Shown here piece by piece: positions 24,452 to 33,552 of a stretch of DNA of 64,000 nt. Made by a program: the position numbers and the translations under genes. Source of the stretch: Orlajensenia flava (lineage in GTDB: Bacteria > Actinomycetota > Actinomycetes > Actinomycetales > Microbacteriaceae); contig NZ_SSSN01000003.1 of the NCBI RefSeq assembly GCF_004801905.1, forward strand, positions 682,001-746,000, in the 5' to 3' direction. Each line of letters begins with the position of its first letter. The first letter of the stretch is position 1. A model generated the notes under the pieces. That model searched no databases, was not told the origin of the DNA, and saw nothing but the letters and a program-made list of their open reading frames with translations.

Positions 24452-25129
24452 TCAGTGCAGCAGTACGGTCGAGGCCACGATGGCGTTCACCAGGGCGTGG
24501 GCGATGATGCCCGTTCCAATGCGCCCTGTGAGGACCGCGGCGGTGCCGAAGAGGGCCCCCATGACGAACGTGCTGACCGCGATCAGGGGACTCACGCCGA
24601 AGGCGAGCTGCGGAAGGTGCAGGGCGGCGAAGGCGGCTGCGGTGATCGCGACGGCCGCGACGGACGCGCCATGCGAGCGCCCTGCCGACGGCGCGGCTCC
24701 CGCGAGACTGCGCTGCAGGGCACGCAGGAGCATTCCGCGGAAGACCAGCTCCTCGACGACCGGTGCGACGAGAACGGCGAGGATCACCGTGAGGATGTTG
24801 ACGGCGGCGATCGGCGAATGCATCACGTTGGAGTGGCCGCTCGGGCGCCCACACACCAGTACGACCGTCGCACTCACAAGGGTGACGATGACGAAGTAGG
24901 CGAACACGGCAGCCAGAGCGAACAGCAGGTCCCACCAGCGGAACCGCAATCCGTAGCTGCCAGCCGGCGAGCCCGTGCCCCATCGCCGTGCGGCGAAGAC
25001 CGCGCAGCCTGCGGCGATGGCGTACGGACCGAAGGTCGCTACGCCCGCCCACACGAGACCGAGGTGCGGGCGGAACCCGGAGGCGACGATCGCGAGCGGG
25101 ACGAGCGCACTCACGAACATGAACCCCAC
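24452..25129 (-). CDS. CPBP-family intramembrane metalloprotease
   Basis: The 225-residue membrane protein carries the CPBP (Rce1/Abi) motifs: APVVEELVFRGMLLRALQR with the EExxxR glutamates, FAALHLPQL with the first histidine, and GIIAHALVNAI with the second. These residues form the active site of intramembrane prenyl-protease-like enzymes; bacterial members are often involved in peptide maturation or self-immunity, but there is no bacteriocin gene here. The GTG at 25127-25129 is the first usable start. The open frame continues upstream for about 30 codons without ATG, GTG or TTG, so a slightly longer protein from a rare start cannot be excluded. Confidence 0.85.
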   Translation of the reverse strand: MGFMFVSALVPLAIVASGFRPHLGLVWAGVATFGPYAIAAGCAVFAARRWGTGSPAGSYGLRFRWWDLLFALAAVFAYFVIVTLVSATVVLVCGRPSGHSNVMHSPIAAVNILTVILAVLVAPVVEELVFRGMLLRALQRSLAGAAPSAGRSHGASVAAVAITAAAFAALHLPQLAFGVSPLIAVSTFVMGALFGTAAVLTGRIGTGIIAHALVNAIVASTVLLH

Positions 25130-25316
25130 GACGCCCAGAGCCGCTCCGAGCAGGGCGCGCGAGCGGTCGCGCGTTGGCGCGGCAGTGAGGACGACGTCGA
25201 TGTGAGGACGTTATCAGCGGTCGGCCTCTCCTGCTCGCCCCCGTGGGAGGGTACGCCTCGGAATGCGGCAGCGGGAGCGGGTTGGATGCCCCGTCCCGCG
25301 GTGGTAGGCATGCACC

Positions 25317-26195
25317 ATGAGCCGAATCATGGCGCGCAGACGCGTCACCCGCATCACGCTCGGGTCGCCTCGCGCCGTCCGCGAGGACGTCCTGGCCGTC
25401 GAGGAGCCGCTCGAGATCCGCGTCGGCGGTCGCCCGCTCGCGATCACGATGCGTACGCCCGGTCACGACGTCGAACTTGCCGCCGGCTTCCTCGTCTCGG
25501 AGGGGGTCGTCGCCCGCGCCGACGAGCTGGTGAGCGCCCGGCACTGCGCATCCGTTACCGAGGAGAACACCTACAACGTGCTAGATGTGACGTTGGCCTC
25601 TCATGTGCCGCCGCCGGATGCGAGCCTCGAGCGGGCGTTCTACACCACCAGCTCGTGCGGCGTCTGCGGCAAGGCCAGCATCGATGCCGTCCGCACCCGG
25701 TCGCGGTTCGACGTCGAGCGCGACGATCTCGTCGTCGACGCCGACCGGCTCGTCGGCTTCCCGGATGCCCTCCGGTCCGCTCAGGCCGTGTTCGAGAAGA
25801 CGGGCGGCCTGCACGCCGCCGCGCTGTTCGACGGGCGGAGCGGACGCATGCTCGTGCTCCGCGAGGACGTCGGGCGCCACAACGCCGTCGACAAGGTTGT
25901 CGGCTGGGCGCTGACGCAGGGGCTGCTCCCCCTCACCGGCGTCGTGCTGATGGTGTCGGGACGCGCGAGTTTCGAGCTGACGCAGAAGGCGTCGATGGCC
26001 GGCATCCCGGTGCTCGCCGCGGTGTCCGCGCCGTCCTCGCTCGCCATCGAGCTCGCGACCGAGTTGGGCATCACCGTGGTGGGCTTCCTCCGCGGCGAGA
26101 GCATGGTGGTGTACTCGCGCCCCGATCGCATCAGCGAGCAGCCTGCGTCGACGGCCGCGACAGGAAGTGCGACAGCCATGGCGGGCGCATCGTGA
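25317..26195 (+). CDS. fdhD: Formate dehydrogenase accessory sulfurtransferase FdhD
   Basis: The 292-residue protein supplies sulfur to the molybdenum cofactor of formate dehydrogenases. It shows the FdhD landmarks: [35 protein letters not shown], the sulfur-carrying [10 protein letters not shown] loop with two cysteines, [26 protein letters not shown] and [32 protein letters not shown]. The start ATG has alternatives a few codons later. Its TGA overlaps the GTG of the molybdoenzyme gene that follows, which is its likely client. Confidence 0.95.
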   Translation: MSRIMARRRVTRITLGSPRAVREDVLAVEEPLEIRVGGRPLAITMRTPGHDVELAAGFLVSEGVVARADELVSARHCASVTEENTYNVLDVTLASHVPPPDASLERAFYTTSSCGVCGKASIDAVRTRSRFDVERDDLVVDADRLVGFPDALRSAQAVFEKTGGLHAAALFDGRSGRMLVLREDVGRHNAVDKVVGWALTQGLLPLTGVVLMVSGRASFELTQKASMAGIPVLAAVSAPSSLAIELATELGITVVGFLRGESMVVYSRPDRISEQPASTAATGSATAMAGAS

Positions 26196-28486
26196 GCCGC
26201 AAGCCGCCGACGGACGACGTGACGGATGCCGACCTCTCAGTCGGCCAGCCGAGTTCGTGGGCGGCCGGAGTGCCGGGCGTTCTGCACTCTCTCGAGCCCG
26301 CCATCGCGCAACTGGGGCTTGGACGCACCGTCAAGCTGCTCACCTCCCTCAACCAGAAGGACGGTTTCGACTGCATGAGCTGCGCATGGCCGGACCCCGA
26401 CCACCGCAAGGTCGCCGAGTTCTGCGAGAACGGCGCCAAGGCGGTCACGTGGGAGGCCACCCCCGTGCTCGTGCCGTCGTCATTCTGGGCCGAGCACACC
26501 ATCGACGACCTGTTGGACAAGTCCGAGTACTGGCTCGGCATGCAGGGGCGCCTGACCGAGCCGGTGTACCGCGCGGCCGGATCCGATCACTACCGGCCGG
26601 TGTCGTGGGACCGCGCGTTCGAGATCATCGCCGCGAAACTCCGCGCGCTCGACTCCCCCGACCAGGCCTCGTTCTACACCTCGGGACGCACCTCGAACGA
26701 AGCGGCATTCCTCTACCAGTTGTTCGTGCGCGCCTACGGGACGAACAATCTGCCCGACTGCTCCAACATGTGTCACGAGTCCACGGGCACGGCGATGAGC
26801 GAGGTCGTCGGCATCGGAAAGTCCACCATCGCCTACGACGACTTCGAGCACGCCGATCTCGTCATCGTGCTCGGCCAGAACCCCGGCACGAACCATCCCC
26901 GCATGCTCACGGCCCTCGAGGACGCCAAGCGCAATGGCGCGCGCATCGTGGCCGTCAATCCGCTGCCCGAGGCCGGACTCCGCCGTTACAAGAACCCCCA
27001 GCGGGTGAGCGGGATCGTCGGGCGCGGAACCGACATCGCCGACCAGTTCCTGCAGATCCGGCTCGGGGGCGACATGGCGCTGCTGCAGGCCGTGTCGAAG
27101 CGGGTTCTGGCAGCGGAGGCCGCCGCGCCCGGAACCGTCCTCGACCGCGCGTTCATCGACGAGTACTGCAGCGGGTTCGAGGCCTTCGCCGCCGCGATGG
27201 CGGAGGTCGACGACGACGAGGTGCTGCTCGCCACGGGTCTCGGGCTCGACGAGATCGACGAACTCACGGATGCCTACATCAATGCCGACCGGGTGATCAT
27301 CACCTGGGCGATGGGCATCACGCAGCACAAGAAGGCCGTCGACACCATCAAGGAGATCATCAACCTGCTGCTGCTGCGCGGCAACATCGGGCGCCCGGGC
27401 GCTGGCGCGTCTCCCATTCGGGGTCACAGCAATGTGCAGGGCGACCGCACCATGGGCATCTGGGAGCGGATGCCCGACCGCTTCCTGGACGCGCTCGCCG
27501 CGGAGTTCTCGTTCGAGCCGCCACGCCGGCACGGCGTTGATTCCGTGAACGGCATACACGCGATGAAGCGCGGTGACATCCGCTTCTGGATGGGGATGGG
27601 CGGAAATCTCGTGGCCGCCATCTCGGACACCGGACTGGCGGAGGAGGCCATGCGCGGGACCGAGATGACGGTGCAGGTCTCGACGAAGCTCAACCGCTCG
27701 CACGCCGTGATCGGCGACGAGGCGCTCATCCTGCCGACGCTCGGGCGCACCGAGATCGACATCCAGGCGTCCGGACCGCAGTTCGTCTCGGTGGAGGACA
27801 CCGTGTGCTCCGTGCACGGCAGCCACGGGCAGGTGCCTCCGGTCGCTCCCGGTCTGCTCAGTGAGGTGGCAATCGTGGCCCGCCTCGCCGCCGCTACCCT
27901 CGGCGAGAGCGTGCCCATCGACTGGGCCGCGTTCGCCGACGACTACGACCTCATCCGCGACTCGGTGAGCCGCGTCGTGCCGGGCTTCGAGTACTACAAC
28001 GACCGCATCCGCACCCGCGACGGCTTCGTGCTGCCGAACGGGCCGCGCGACTCCCGCACGTTCCCGACCGCGACCGGCAAGGCCATGCTGACCGTCAACG
28101 CCCTGGAACACGTGGAGCGGCCCGATGGCACGCTGCTACTGCAGACTGTGCGCTCGCACGACCAGTACAACACCACCATCTACAGCCTGAACGACCGCTA
28201 CCGCGGCATTCGCAAGGGACGCGAGGTGATCTTCATCAATCCCCTCGACCTTGAGGAGCTCGGGCTCGCGGACGGGACGTCGGTCGACGTCTCCACCGTG
28301 TGGGACGACGACATCGAGCGTGTGCTCCGGGGCTACCGCGCCGTCGCCTACCCGAGTGCCCGCGGATGCGCTGCCGCCTACTTTCCCGAGGCGAACGTGC
28401 TGGTTCCGCTGGCCAGTACGGCCGAAGGAAGCAACACGCCCGTCTCGAAGGCCGTGCTCGTGCGGGTGACGGCCGCGGTGGGCTGA
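26192..28486 (+). CDS. FdhF/YdeP-type molybdopterin oxidoreductase
   Basis: The 764-residue enzyme belongs to the molybdopterin-guanine-dinucleotide oxidoreductase superfamily. The N-terminus has [24 protein letters not shown], with three cysteines in the place of the iron-sulfur cluster. Next come [28 protein letters not shown] with a Cys where formate dehydrogenases place the metal ligand, the [12 protein letters not shown] nucleotide loop, [16 protein letters not shown] and, near the C-terminus, [19 protein letters not shown]. It resembles the FdhF/YdeP group, usually annotated as formate dehydrogenase alpha subunit, although the substrate is not proven. Its GTG overlaps the fdhD stop. Confidence 0.9.
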   Translation: MSRKPPTDDVTDADLSVGQPSSWAAGVPGVLHSLEPAIAQLGLGRTVKLLTSLNQKDGFDCMSCAWPDPDHRKVAEFCENGAKAVTWEATPVLVPSSFWAEHTIDDLLDKSEYWLGMQGRLTEPVYRAAGSDHYRPVSWDRAFEIIAAKLRALDSPDQASFYTSGRTSNEAAFLYQLFVRAYGTNNLPDCSNMCHESTGTAMSEVVGIGKSTIAYDDFEHADLVIVLGQNPGTNHPRMLTALEDAKRNGARIVAVNPLPEAGLRRYKNPQRVSGIVGRGTDIADQFLQIRLGGDMALLQAVSKRVLAAEAAAPGTVLDRAFIDEYCSGFEAFAAAMAEVDDDEVLLATGLGLDEIDELTDAYINADRVIITWAMGITQHKKAVDTIKEIINLLLLRGNIGRPGAGASPIRGHSNVQGDRTMGIWERMPDRFLDALAAEFSFEPPRRHGVDSVNGIHAMKRGDIRFWMGMGGNLVAAISDTGLAEEAMRGTEMTVQVSTKLNRSHAVIGDEALILPTLGRTEIDIQASGPQFVSVEDTVCSVHGSHGQVPPVAPGLLSEVAIVARLAAATLGESVPIDWAAFADDYDLIRDSVSRVVPGFEYYNDRIRTRDGFVLPNGPRDSRTFPTATGKAMLTVNALEHVERPDGTLLLQTVRSHDQYNTTIYSLNDRYRGIRKGREVIFINPLDLEELGLADGTSVDVSTVWDDDIERVLRGYRAVAYPSARGCAAAYFPEANVLVPLASTAEGSNTPVSKAVLVRVTAAVG

Positions 28487-28529
28487 CGATCGCGTCGGCG
28501 TGACACCCGTGTCGCCTACGCTCGTGATC

Positions 28530-29318
28530 ATGGATCCCCAGACGAAGCGAGCCGGCCGCGGCAGGACGGTCGCGCTGACCGTCGTGCCACTCGCCGCCGC
28601 GGCGGCGGCGGGTCCCCTGATCGGCTACGCATCGCGCGCGGACGCCTGGTGGGCCGCGTTCCTGTTCGGCGGCATCCTGCTCGCTGTGGTGGCCATCGCC
28701 ATCCAGGTGGCGGTCAAGGTGCGCGACTCGCGCGCGCAGCTGACCCTCGCGGAGGAGATGGACGACCTCAGGCTGACGGTGCGGGATGCCCTCCTCCCGG
28801 TGGCGTCCCTTCTCGCCGAGATGCCCGGGCTCGACCTTCTCCGACGCGTCGACCACCTGCGCACCGTCGGTCAGGCCGCCGTCGCCGCGCTGCATTCGCT
28901 GGTGTCTCCGCACGCCGACCGGGCGAGGGTGAACGTCTACTCACTGGAGACCGCTCCGCTCCAGATGGTCTGGCTCGCCCACATCGGCCGTGGCGACAAG
29001 CCCGGACCGTTCGTGGCCGGTACACCGCGCGGCGACGCCGCGCTCGAGTTCCTGTTCGAGGCGAAGTCGGCGTTCTATCCGGACCTCGGCGAGGCGCGAC
29101 CGGCCGGCTACGGCGGTACGGCTAGTGGCTACGAGACCTTCATCGCCGTGCCCGTCTTCACCGACAAGCGGGTCTGGGGAATGGTCACGGTCGATGCCCC
29201 GACGGCCGGGTCGCTGACTCCCGGCGACCTGCACCTGAGCGAGGTGGTGGCCGAGATGATGTCGGTCGCGTTCGCCTCGGCGGCGGCGCCGGAGCCCTCG
29301 CTTCACGCGAATGTCTGA
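28530..29318 (+). CDS. GAF-domain membrane protein
   Basis: About 262 residues. Two N-terminal membrane helices (TVALTVVPLAAAAAAGPLIGY; AAFLFGGILLAVVAIAIQVAV) are followed by a short coiled coil (RAQLTLAEEMDDLRLTVRDALL) and a cytosolic GAF-like domain (AVAALHSLVSPHADRARVNVYSL through ETFIAVPVFTDKRVWGMVTVDAP). There is no kinase, cyclase or HTH output domain, so it is either a partner sensor or a degenerate signalling protein. The start may be ATG 28530 or a GTG at 28500. The small gene that follows can start within its last codons. Confidence 0.75.
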   Translation: MDPQTKRAGRGRTVALTVVPLAAAAAAGPLIGYASRADAWWAAFLFGGILLAVVAIAIQVAVKVRDSRAQLTLAEEMDDLRLTVRDALLPVASLLAEMPGLDLLRRVDHLRTVGQAAVAALHSLVSPHADRARVNVYSLETAPLQMVWLAHIGRGDKPGPFVAGTPRGDAALEFLFEAKSAFYPDLGEARPAGYGGTASGYETFIAVPVFTDKRVWGMVTVDAPTAGSLTPGDLHLSEVVAEMMSVAFASAAAPEPSLHANV

Positions 29319-29514
29319 GGTGGAGAGGTACGATGTGGTCATGACAGAGATCCAGGTGGTCGCGACGCCGGGCGGGTTCGGTTTCATCCGTTCCGATGCC
29401 GCGCGCAAGTCTGTCCTGTTGCCCAAGACCGCTGACGTTCCCGACAGCCGGAGCATCGCTCGTCGGGCTGTCGACACCGTCCTCGGCAAGCGCGCCTCCT
29501 CCACCTCGCGCTGA
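29311..29514 (+). CDS. Small hypothetical protein (57-67 residues)
   Basis: A short basic protein that I do not recognise: TEIQVVATPGGFGFIRSDAARKSVLLPKTADVPDSRSIARRAVDTVLGKR. Either the ATG at 29311, overlapping the GAF gene, or the ATG at 29341, preceded by GGTGGAGAGG, may be used; the second seems the likelier. It is probably co-transcribed with the GAF-domain gene. An extensive inverted repeat follows three bases after its stop. Confidence 0.6.
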   Translation: MSEVERYDVVMTEIQVVATPGGFGFIRSDAARKSVLLPKTADVPDSRSIARRAVDTVLGKRASSTSR

Positions 29515-29516
29515 CC

Positions 29517-29562
29517 CGCGACGACTGATCTGCCGCGGCTGACCTGTCAGCCAGTCGTCGCG
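29517..29562 (+). terminator. Compound inverted repeat after the GAF operon
   Basis: CGCGACGACTG at 29517-29527 pairs perfectly with CAGTCGTCGCG at 29552-29562, and inside lies a second hairpin, GGCTGAC/GTCAGCC. There is no T-run, so it would be a factor-dependent or stabilising structure at the end of the transcript. Confidence 0.6.
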
Positions 29563-29643
29563 GCACAGCACGAGCCTGGTCGGCACATCCGGCCACGCCG
29601 AGAGGGGCCACGGCTCGTTCGCCGGTGCATCCGACTGACGGCG

Positions 29644-29769
29644 CTACCGCCGCATCCCCTCACCCGCCAACGCATCGGATGACTCACCCGGCGAGGGGAT
29701 CATGCCGGCGAGGAGGACGATTCGGCGAGCGCCGAGCCGCTCGGCTACCAACGGCGCCGTGAATCCTTG
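29644..29769 (-). pseudogene. Remnant of an alpha/beta hydrolase gene
   Basis: Within the 366-bp gap before the GH2 gene, the minus strand encodes GFTAPLVAERLGARRIVLLAGMIPSPGES before a stop codon. This is the segment right after the nucleophile elbow of actinobacterial alpha/beta hydrolases, where the pattern is HS(M/L)GGFTAPLVA...LVL(V/L)AGM(I/V)P(S/A)PGE. Everything N-terminal of the elbow, including the Ser, and the rest of the lid and His region are missing. Upstream the frame runs into unrelated sequence. It is a decayed fragment of about 125 bp; the remainder of the gap has no supportable gene. Confidence 0.65.
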
Positions 29770-29880
29770 GCGTCGCCTTCGAGGTTTCTCTGGACATTCG
29801 GACAGGTTTTTGCAACGATCGACCCACCACAGCGCACGGGGGCGCACGGCGCCCTGACAGACAAGGAAGTTGGTCGGCGA

Positions 29881-32406
29881 ATGGTTCGAACGAGGTCGAG
29901 GGCACTGTCCGCCCTGACAGCACTGGGGGTGGCGGTGGGACTCATGTCACTTCCCGCGGTGAGCGCGCAGGCGGACGGCGGTGGTACCTGGAGCGGCCTG
30001 ACTCCGCCGCTGTCGACGCCGTGGACGGCCGAAGTCTCGCCGACCAACGCCCTGCCCGACTACCCGAGGCCCCAGTTGGCTCGACCGAGCGCGGACGCTC
30101 CGACCTGGACGAATCTCAACGGACTCTGGCAGTACCAGCCGACCGACGGCTACAGCCCCATCTCGTTCGGCTCCGATCTCTCCGGCCAGATCCTCGTGCC
30201 CTACCCGGCCGAGTCCGCGCTGTCGGGGGTCCAGAAGCACTCCGACTACATGATCTACCGGCGAACCGTCGACGTGCCGAAGAACTACACGTCGGGCGGC
30301 AAGCACCTGCGCATCAACTTCGGTGCGGTGAATTACGACGCGACCGTGTACGTGAACGGAGCGCAGGTCGCCCGGCACCTCGGCGGCTACGACTCGTTCA
30401 GCGCCGACATCACCAGCGCCCTGCGATCGGGCGGCTCGCAGGAGATCGTCGTCGCCGTGCACTCCCCCGTGGATTCGGCGACGGTGCCCGTCGGCAAGCA
30501 GCGCCTGAACCCGGGCGGCATCTTCTACACCGCCTCCAGCGGCATCTGGCAGACGGTCTGGCTGGAGCCGGTGCAGCCGGTGAGCATCGCCTCCTTCACC
30601 GCGACACCGGATGTCGACACCGGCTCGTTCGCCATCGCGGCGACGTACAACGGTGACGCGGGCGGAGCAAAGCTGTCGGTCGACGTCTTCGACGGCTCGA
30701 AGAAGGTGGCGAGTGCCACCGGTGCAGCCGGCGGCCCGATGTCGCTCTCCATCCGCAAGCCGCATCTGTGGTCGCCCGACGACCCTTTCCTGTACACCTT
30801 CAAGGCATCTCTGACCGTGCGCGGAACGACCGACAAGGTGGAGAGCTACGCGGGCCTGCGGGAGATCGCCGTCGAGAAGGTGGCCGGCAAGCAGCGCATC
30901 ACCCTGAACCACAAGGCGACCTTCCTGCTCGGAACCCTCGACCAGGGCTTCTGGCCGGACGGCATCTACACGGCACCGACGGATGACGCACTCAAGTTCG
31001 ACATCCAGAAGACCAAGGACCTCGGCTTCAACACCATCCGCAAGCACATCAAGGTCGAGCCGGCCCGCTGGTACTACTGGGCCGACAAGCTCGGGATCAT
31101 GGTCTGGCAGGACTCCCCCGCTCTGCCTACCGGACGCAACGGCAGCCTGACGACCGGCGACAAGGCCAACTTCCGGGCCGAGACCAGCCGCATGGTCGAT
31201 CAACTGAAGAACTCGACCTCGGTGATCGGCTGGATCCCGTTCAACGAGGGCTGGGGCCAGTGGAGCGTCGACGCGGCAAGCGAGGTGGGAGCGCAGGTCA
31301 AGGCGCAGGATCCGAGCCGGCTCGTCAACGATCGCAGCGGATCGAACTGCTGCGACACTCCCGGTGACCCGGGTACGGGCGACATCATCGACTGGCACCA
31401 GTACCAGGGTCCCGCCCTGCCGGCGCCCGACGCGAAGCGCGCGTCGATCGATGGTGAACACGGCGGGCTGACGCTGCCGGTCGAGGGACACAGCTGGCCC
31501 GGCGCGGACGTCAACCCCTACGGAGCCGTCAAGGACAGCGCCGCGCTGACGGCCGGCTATGTCGCCAACACCCAGGTGCTGCGCGACCAAGGCGCTCCCT
31601 ACGGCCTGTCCGGATCGATCTACACGCAGATCACGGATGTCGAGGGCGAGCAGAACGGGTTCTTCACCTACGACCGCCAGGTCGAGAAGGTCGATGAAGC
31701 CGCGGTGCGAGCCATAAACCTCGAGACGATCGCCGCGGGAACCAAGACGCCACCGACACCACCCGCCGGCACACCAGGGCTCGCGGGGGTCGGGTCGTGG
31801 ACGCTCGACGAGACCGCGGGCGGCGTCGCGGCGGACAGTGCAGGATCGGCCGACCTGACGGTCTCCGGCGGAGCGACCTGGGTGCCGGGCAGGAAGGGCG
31901 GCGCGCTGCAACTCGACGGGTCGACCGGCTTCGCGGCGTCCGCAGAGCCTGTCCTGACCACGACCGATCGCAACTACAGCGTCTCGGCCTGGGTGCGGTT
32001 CGATCAGGTCGGTGGCGCGTTCCAGACGGTCGTGGGTGAGGACGGGGATGCGGCGAGCGCGTTCTTCCTGCAGTACTCGGGTGCAGACAAGAGGCTGGCG
32101 TTCTCGTTCGTGAACGCGCGGGCGCTGGCATCCGGCATCACCGTGGAGCCGAACCGCTGGTACCACCTCGTGGGAGTGCGCGACATCACCTCGTCCACGC
32201 TGTCGATCTACGTCGACGGCGCGAGGGCGGGACAGGTGGCGGTGCTCGGCAACGGCGAGGCTGCCACCGGTCCGCTCACCGTCGGCCGGGGAAAGTTCGA
32301 CGGCAAGCCGGTCGACTACCTGGACGGCACGGTGGACGAGGTCCGCGTGTTCGACCGGGCACTGTCGGCCGATGAGGTGGCCGCGCTCTACGCAGCGCAG
32401 AGCTGA
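29881..32406 (+). CDS. Secreted GH2 glycoside hydrolase with LamG-like domain
   Basis: The 841-residue protein starts with a signal peptide (RTRSRALSALTALGVAVGLM, cleavage near SAQA). It continues with the GH2 sugar-binding (LNGLWQYQPTD, INFGAVNYDATVYVNG), immunoglobulin-like and TIM-barrel domains. The acid/base Glu is in IPFNEGWGQWS and the likely nucleophile is in SIDGEHGG. From about residue 635 a LamG/concanavalin-like domain follows (YSVSAWVRFDQVGG, LDGTVDEVRVFDRALSADEVAALY). It probably releases sugars such as beta-galactose or related residues from extracellular polysaccharide. The ATG at 29881 was chosen because it opens the signal peptide and follows GGAAG. A strong terminator follows. 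Confidence 0.88.
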   Translation: MVRTRSRALSALTALGVAVGLMSLPAVSAQADGGGTWSGLTPPLSTPWTAEVSPTNALPDYPRPQLARPSADAPTWTNLNGLWQYQPTDGYSPISFGSDLSGQILVPYPAESALSGVQKHSDYMIYRRTVDVPKNYTSGGKHLRINFGAVNYDATVYVNGAQVARHLGGYDSFSADITSALRSGGSQEIVVAVHSPVDSATVPVGKQRLNPGGIFYTASSGIWQTVWLEPVQPVSIASFTATPDVDTGSFAIAATYNGDAGGAKLSVDVFDGSKKVASATGAAGGPMSLSIRKPHLWSPDDPFLYTFKASLTVRGTTDKVESYAGLREIAVEKVAGKQRITLNHKATFLLGTLDQGFWPDGIYTAPTDDALKFDIQKTKDLGFNTIRKHIKVEPARWYYWADKLGIMVWQDSPALPTGRNGSLTTGDKANFRAETSRMVDQLKNSTSVIGWIPFNEGWGQWSVDAASEVGAQVKAQDPSRLVNDRSGSNCCDTPGDPGTGDIIDWHQYQGPALPAPDAKRASIDGEHGGLTLPVEGHSWPGADVNPYGAVKDSAALTAGYVANTQVLRDQGAPYGLSGSIYTQITDVEGEQNGFFTYDRQVEKVDEAAVRAINLETIAAGTKTPPTPPAGTPGLAGVGSWTLDETAGGVAADSAGSADLTVSGGATWVPGRKGGALQLDGSTGFAASAEPVLTTTDRNYSVSAWVRFDQVGGAFQTVVGEDGDAASAFFLQYSGADKRLAFSFVNARALASGITVEPNRWYHLVGVRDITSSTLSIYVDGARAGQVAVLGNGEAATGPLTVGRGKFDGKPVDYLDGTVDEVRVFDRALSADEVAALYAAQS

Positions 32407-32414
32407 ACGTCGCG

Positions 32415-32463
32415 GTTCGGGCCCCGCGTGATCGCTTGATCGCGTGGGGCCCGAACTGTTTCA
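32415..32463 (+). terminator. Rho-independent-type terminator after the GH2 gene
   Basis: GTTCGGGCCCC and GGGGCCCGAAC form a perfect 11-bp outer stem (32415-32456) extended inward by GCGTGATC/GATCGCGT with mismatches, followed by TGTTTC. It lies 9 bp after the stop codon. Confidence 0.85.
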
Positions 32464-32473
32464 CGCGATCGCG

Positions 32474-32504
32474 TTGACCCTCACACCGTGTCAGGCTCCA
32501 GTGT
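32474..32504 (+). promoter_or_regulatory. MerR-type promoter with dyad operator
   Basis: A -35 box TTGACC (32474-32479) is followed by a near-perfect 17-bp dyad, CCTCACACCGTGTCAGG (32479-32495), filling the spacer, and a weak -10 at about 32499-32504 (CAGTGT). A long 19-bp spacer occupied by a dyad is the hallmark of MerR-controlled promoters. The regulator ATG is only 10 bp downstream, so the transcript would be nearly leaderless and autoregulated. Confidence 0.65.
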
Positions 32505-32514
32505 GGATTCCATC

Positions 32515-33339
32515 ATGTACACCATCGGAGAATTCGCCGCCGTCGGGCGGGTGAGCGTACGGATGCTCAGGCACTACGACTCCATCGGGCTGCTGGTGCC
32601 GGCGCGGGTCGATGACCGCACCGGCTACCGCCGCTACTCGAACGAGCAGGTGCCTCGGCTGCTGCGCATCGTGGAGCTACGGCACCTCGACGTCGGTCTC
32701 GATCGCATCGCCGAGGTCTTCGCGGCGCAGGACGAGGACGAGGCCGTGCGTCTCACGCTCCTCGAACGGCGCCAGGAGATCGAGGCGATGATCGACCACG
32801 AGACAGCGTTGCTGACCCGCATCGACCGACGACTCCGTCAACTGGAAGGAACCGCTCTCATGTCAACTCCCGTCTCCTATCGACCGCTCGATGCCATCAC
32901 CGTCTACGCCGTCTCCGGAGTGGCGCCAGGGATGGGACCGGACCATGTCGGACCCGTCGTCGGCCCACTCATCGAGCAACTCGACACGGCCCTCGAGGCA
33001 GCGAGGCGCCCCATCCTCCCGCCCGCCGTGTTCTGGTACGAGCCGATCGATGACGGCGAGCGCCTCGTCGTGAACGTCAGTCAGACCGCCGAGCCGGATC
33101 CGCGCGCGGGAGACGGCTACGGAGTCGTCGAGTTGCCGGCTGTGGCCCTCGCCGCCACGGTGCTGCACCACGGCGACATGACCGGAATCGGCGATACCTG
33201 GACGGCCCTGGTCGAACAGCTCGTGGCCGATGGCTATCGCCTGGCAGGGGCGAACCGAGAGGTCTACCTCCACGCGCCGGGCCATGTGCCGGGACCCGAC
33301 TGGGTCACCGAGGTGCAGGTTCCCGTCGAGCGCGTCTGA
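32515..33339 (+). CDS. MerR-family regulator with GyrI-like effector domain
   Basis: The 274-residue protein has an N-terminal MerR winged helix (MYTIGEFAAVGRVSVRMLRHYDSIGLLVPARVD, GYRRYS), the linking coiled coil (LERRQEIEAMIDHETALLTRIDRRLRQLEG), and a C-terminal GyrI/AraC-type small-molecule-binding domain (PPAVFWYEPI, VELPAVALAATVLHHGDMTGIGDTWTALVEQL, NREVYLHAPG). This is the BmrR/multidrug-sensing architecture. No efflux pump adjoins it, so the targets besides itself are unknown. The ATG at 32515 fits the MerR fold; an in-frame GTG at 32488 would fall inside the operator. Confidence 0.9.
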   Translation: MYTIGEFAAVGRVSVRMLRHYDSIGLLVPARVDDRTGYRRYSNEQVPRLLRIVELRHLDVGLDRIAEVFAAQDEDEAVRLTLLERRQEIEAMIDHETALLTRIDRRLRQLEGTALMSTPVSYRPLDAITVYAVSGVAPGMGPDHVGPVVGPLIEQLDTALEAARRPILPPAVFWYEPIDDGERLVVNVSQTAEPDPRAGDGYGVVELPAVALAATVLHHGDMTGIGDTWTALVEQLVADGYRLAGANREVYLHAPGHVPGPDWVTEVQVPVERV

Positions 33340-33452
33340 CGCACCCGACAGGGCGACGCCGAGAATTCACCGGCCGACCCTTCCCCCGGGCCACCCGATT
33401 GGGGCACAATCAGTGCACCGAGTCGGGGGACCCGGGGAGATGGGGGACGGAA

Positions 33453-33536
33453 ATGGATTACGACGCAGACCTGGAGAGGCTCATCGCCGAGCAGCTCGCA
33501 GCCGTCGCCGGGGCCGAAGGCGACCTGACCGACTGA
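33453..33536 (+). CDS. Possible 27-residue small protein
   Basis: A short ORF preceded by GGGGGACGGAA and a possible -10 (CACAAT near 33406). The product MDYDADLERLIAEQLAAVAG plus seven residues is an acidic amphipathic helix. It lies between the MerR gene and a convergent VOC gene, in otherwise empty sequence. The strong ribosome-binding site and helix-like composition favour a real small protein; no homologue is recognised. Confidence 0.4.
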   Translation: MDYDADLERLIAEQLAAVAGAEGDLTD

Positions 33537-33552
33537 CGCGAACTGGGGCGGG

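Noticed and set aside
24455-26191. N-terminal extension of the molybdoenzyme gene
   Set aside because: The frame is open far upstream, but it runs antisense to the CPBP gene and through fdhD in another frame; the protein fold begins at the GTG 26192.
29797-29830. LacI-type operator before the GH2 gene (TTTTTGCAACGATCG)
   Set aside because: Only one half resembles the TGCAACG-type LacI site; the palindrome is not completed and no LacI regulator is adjacent.
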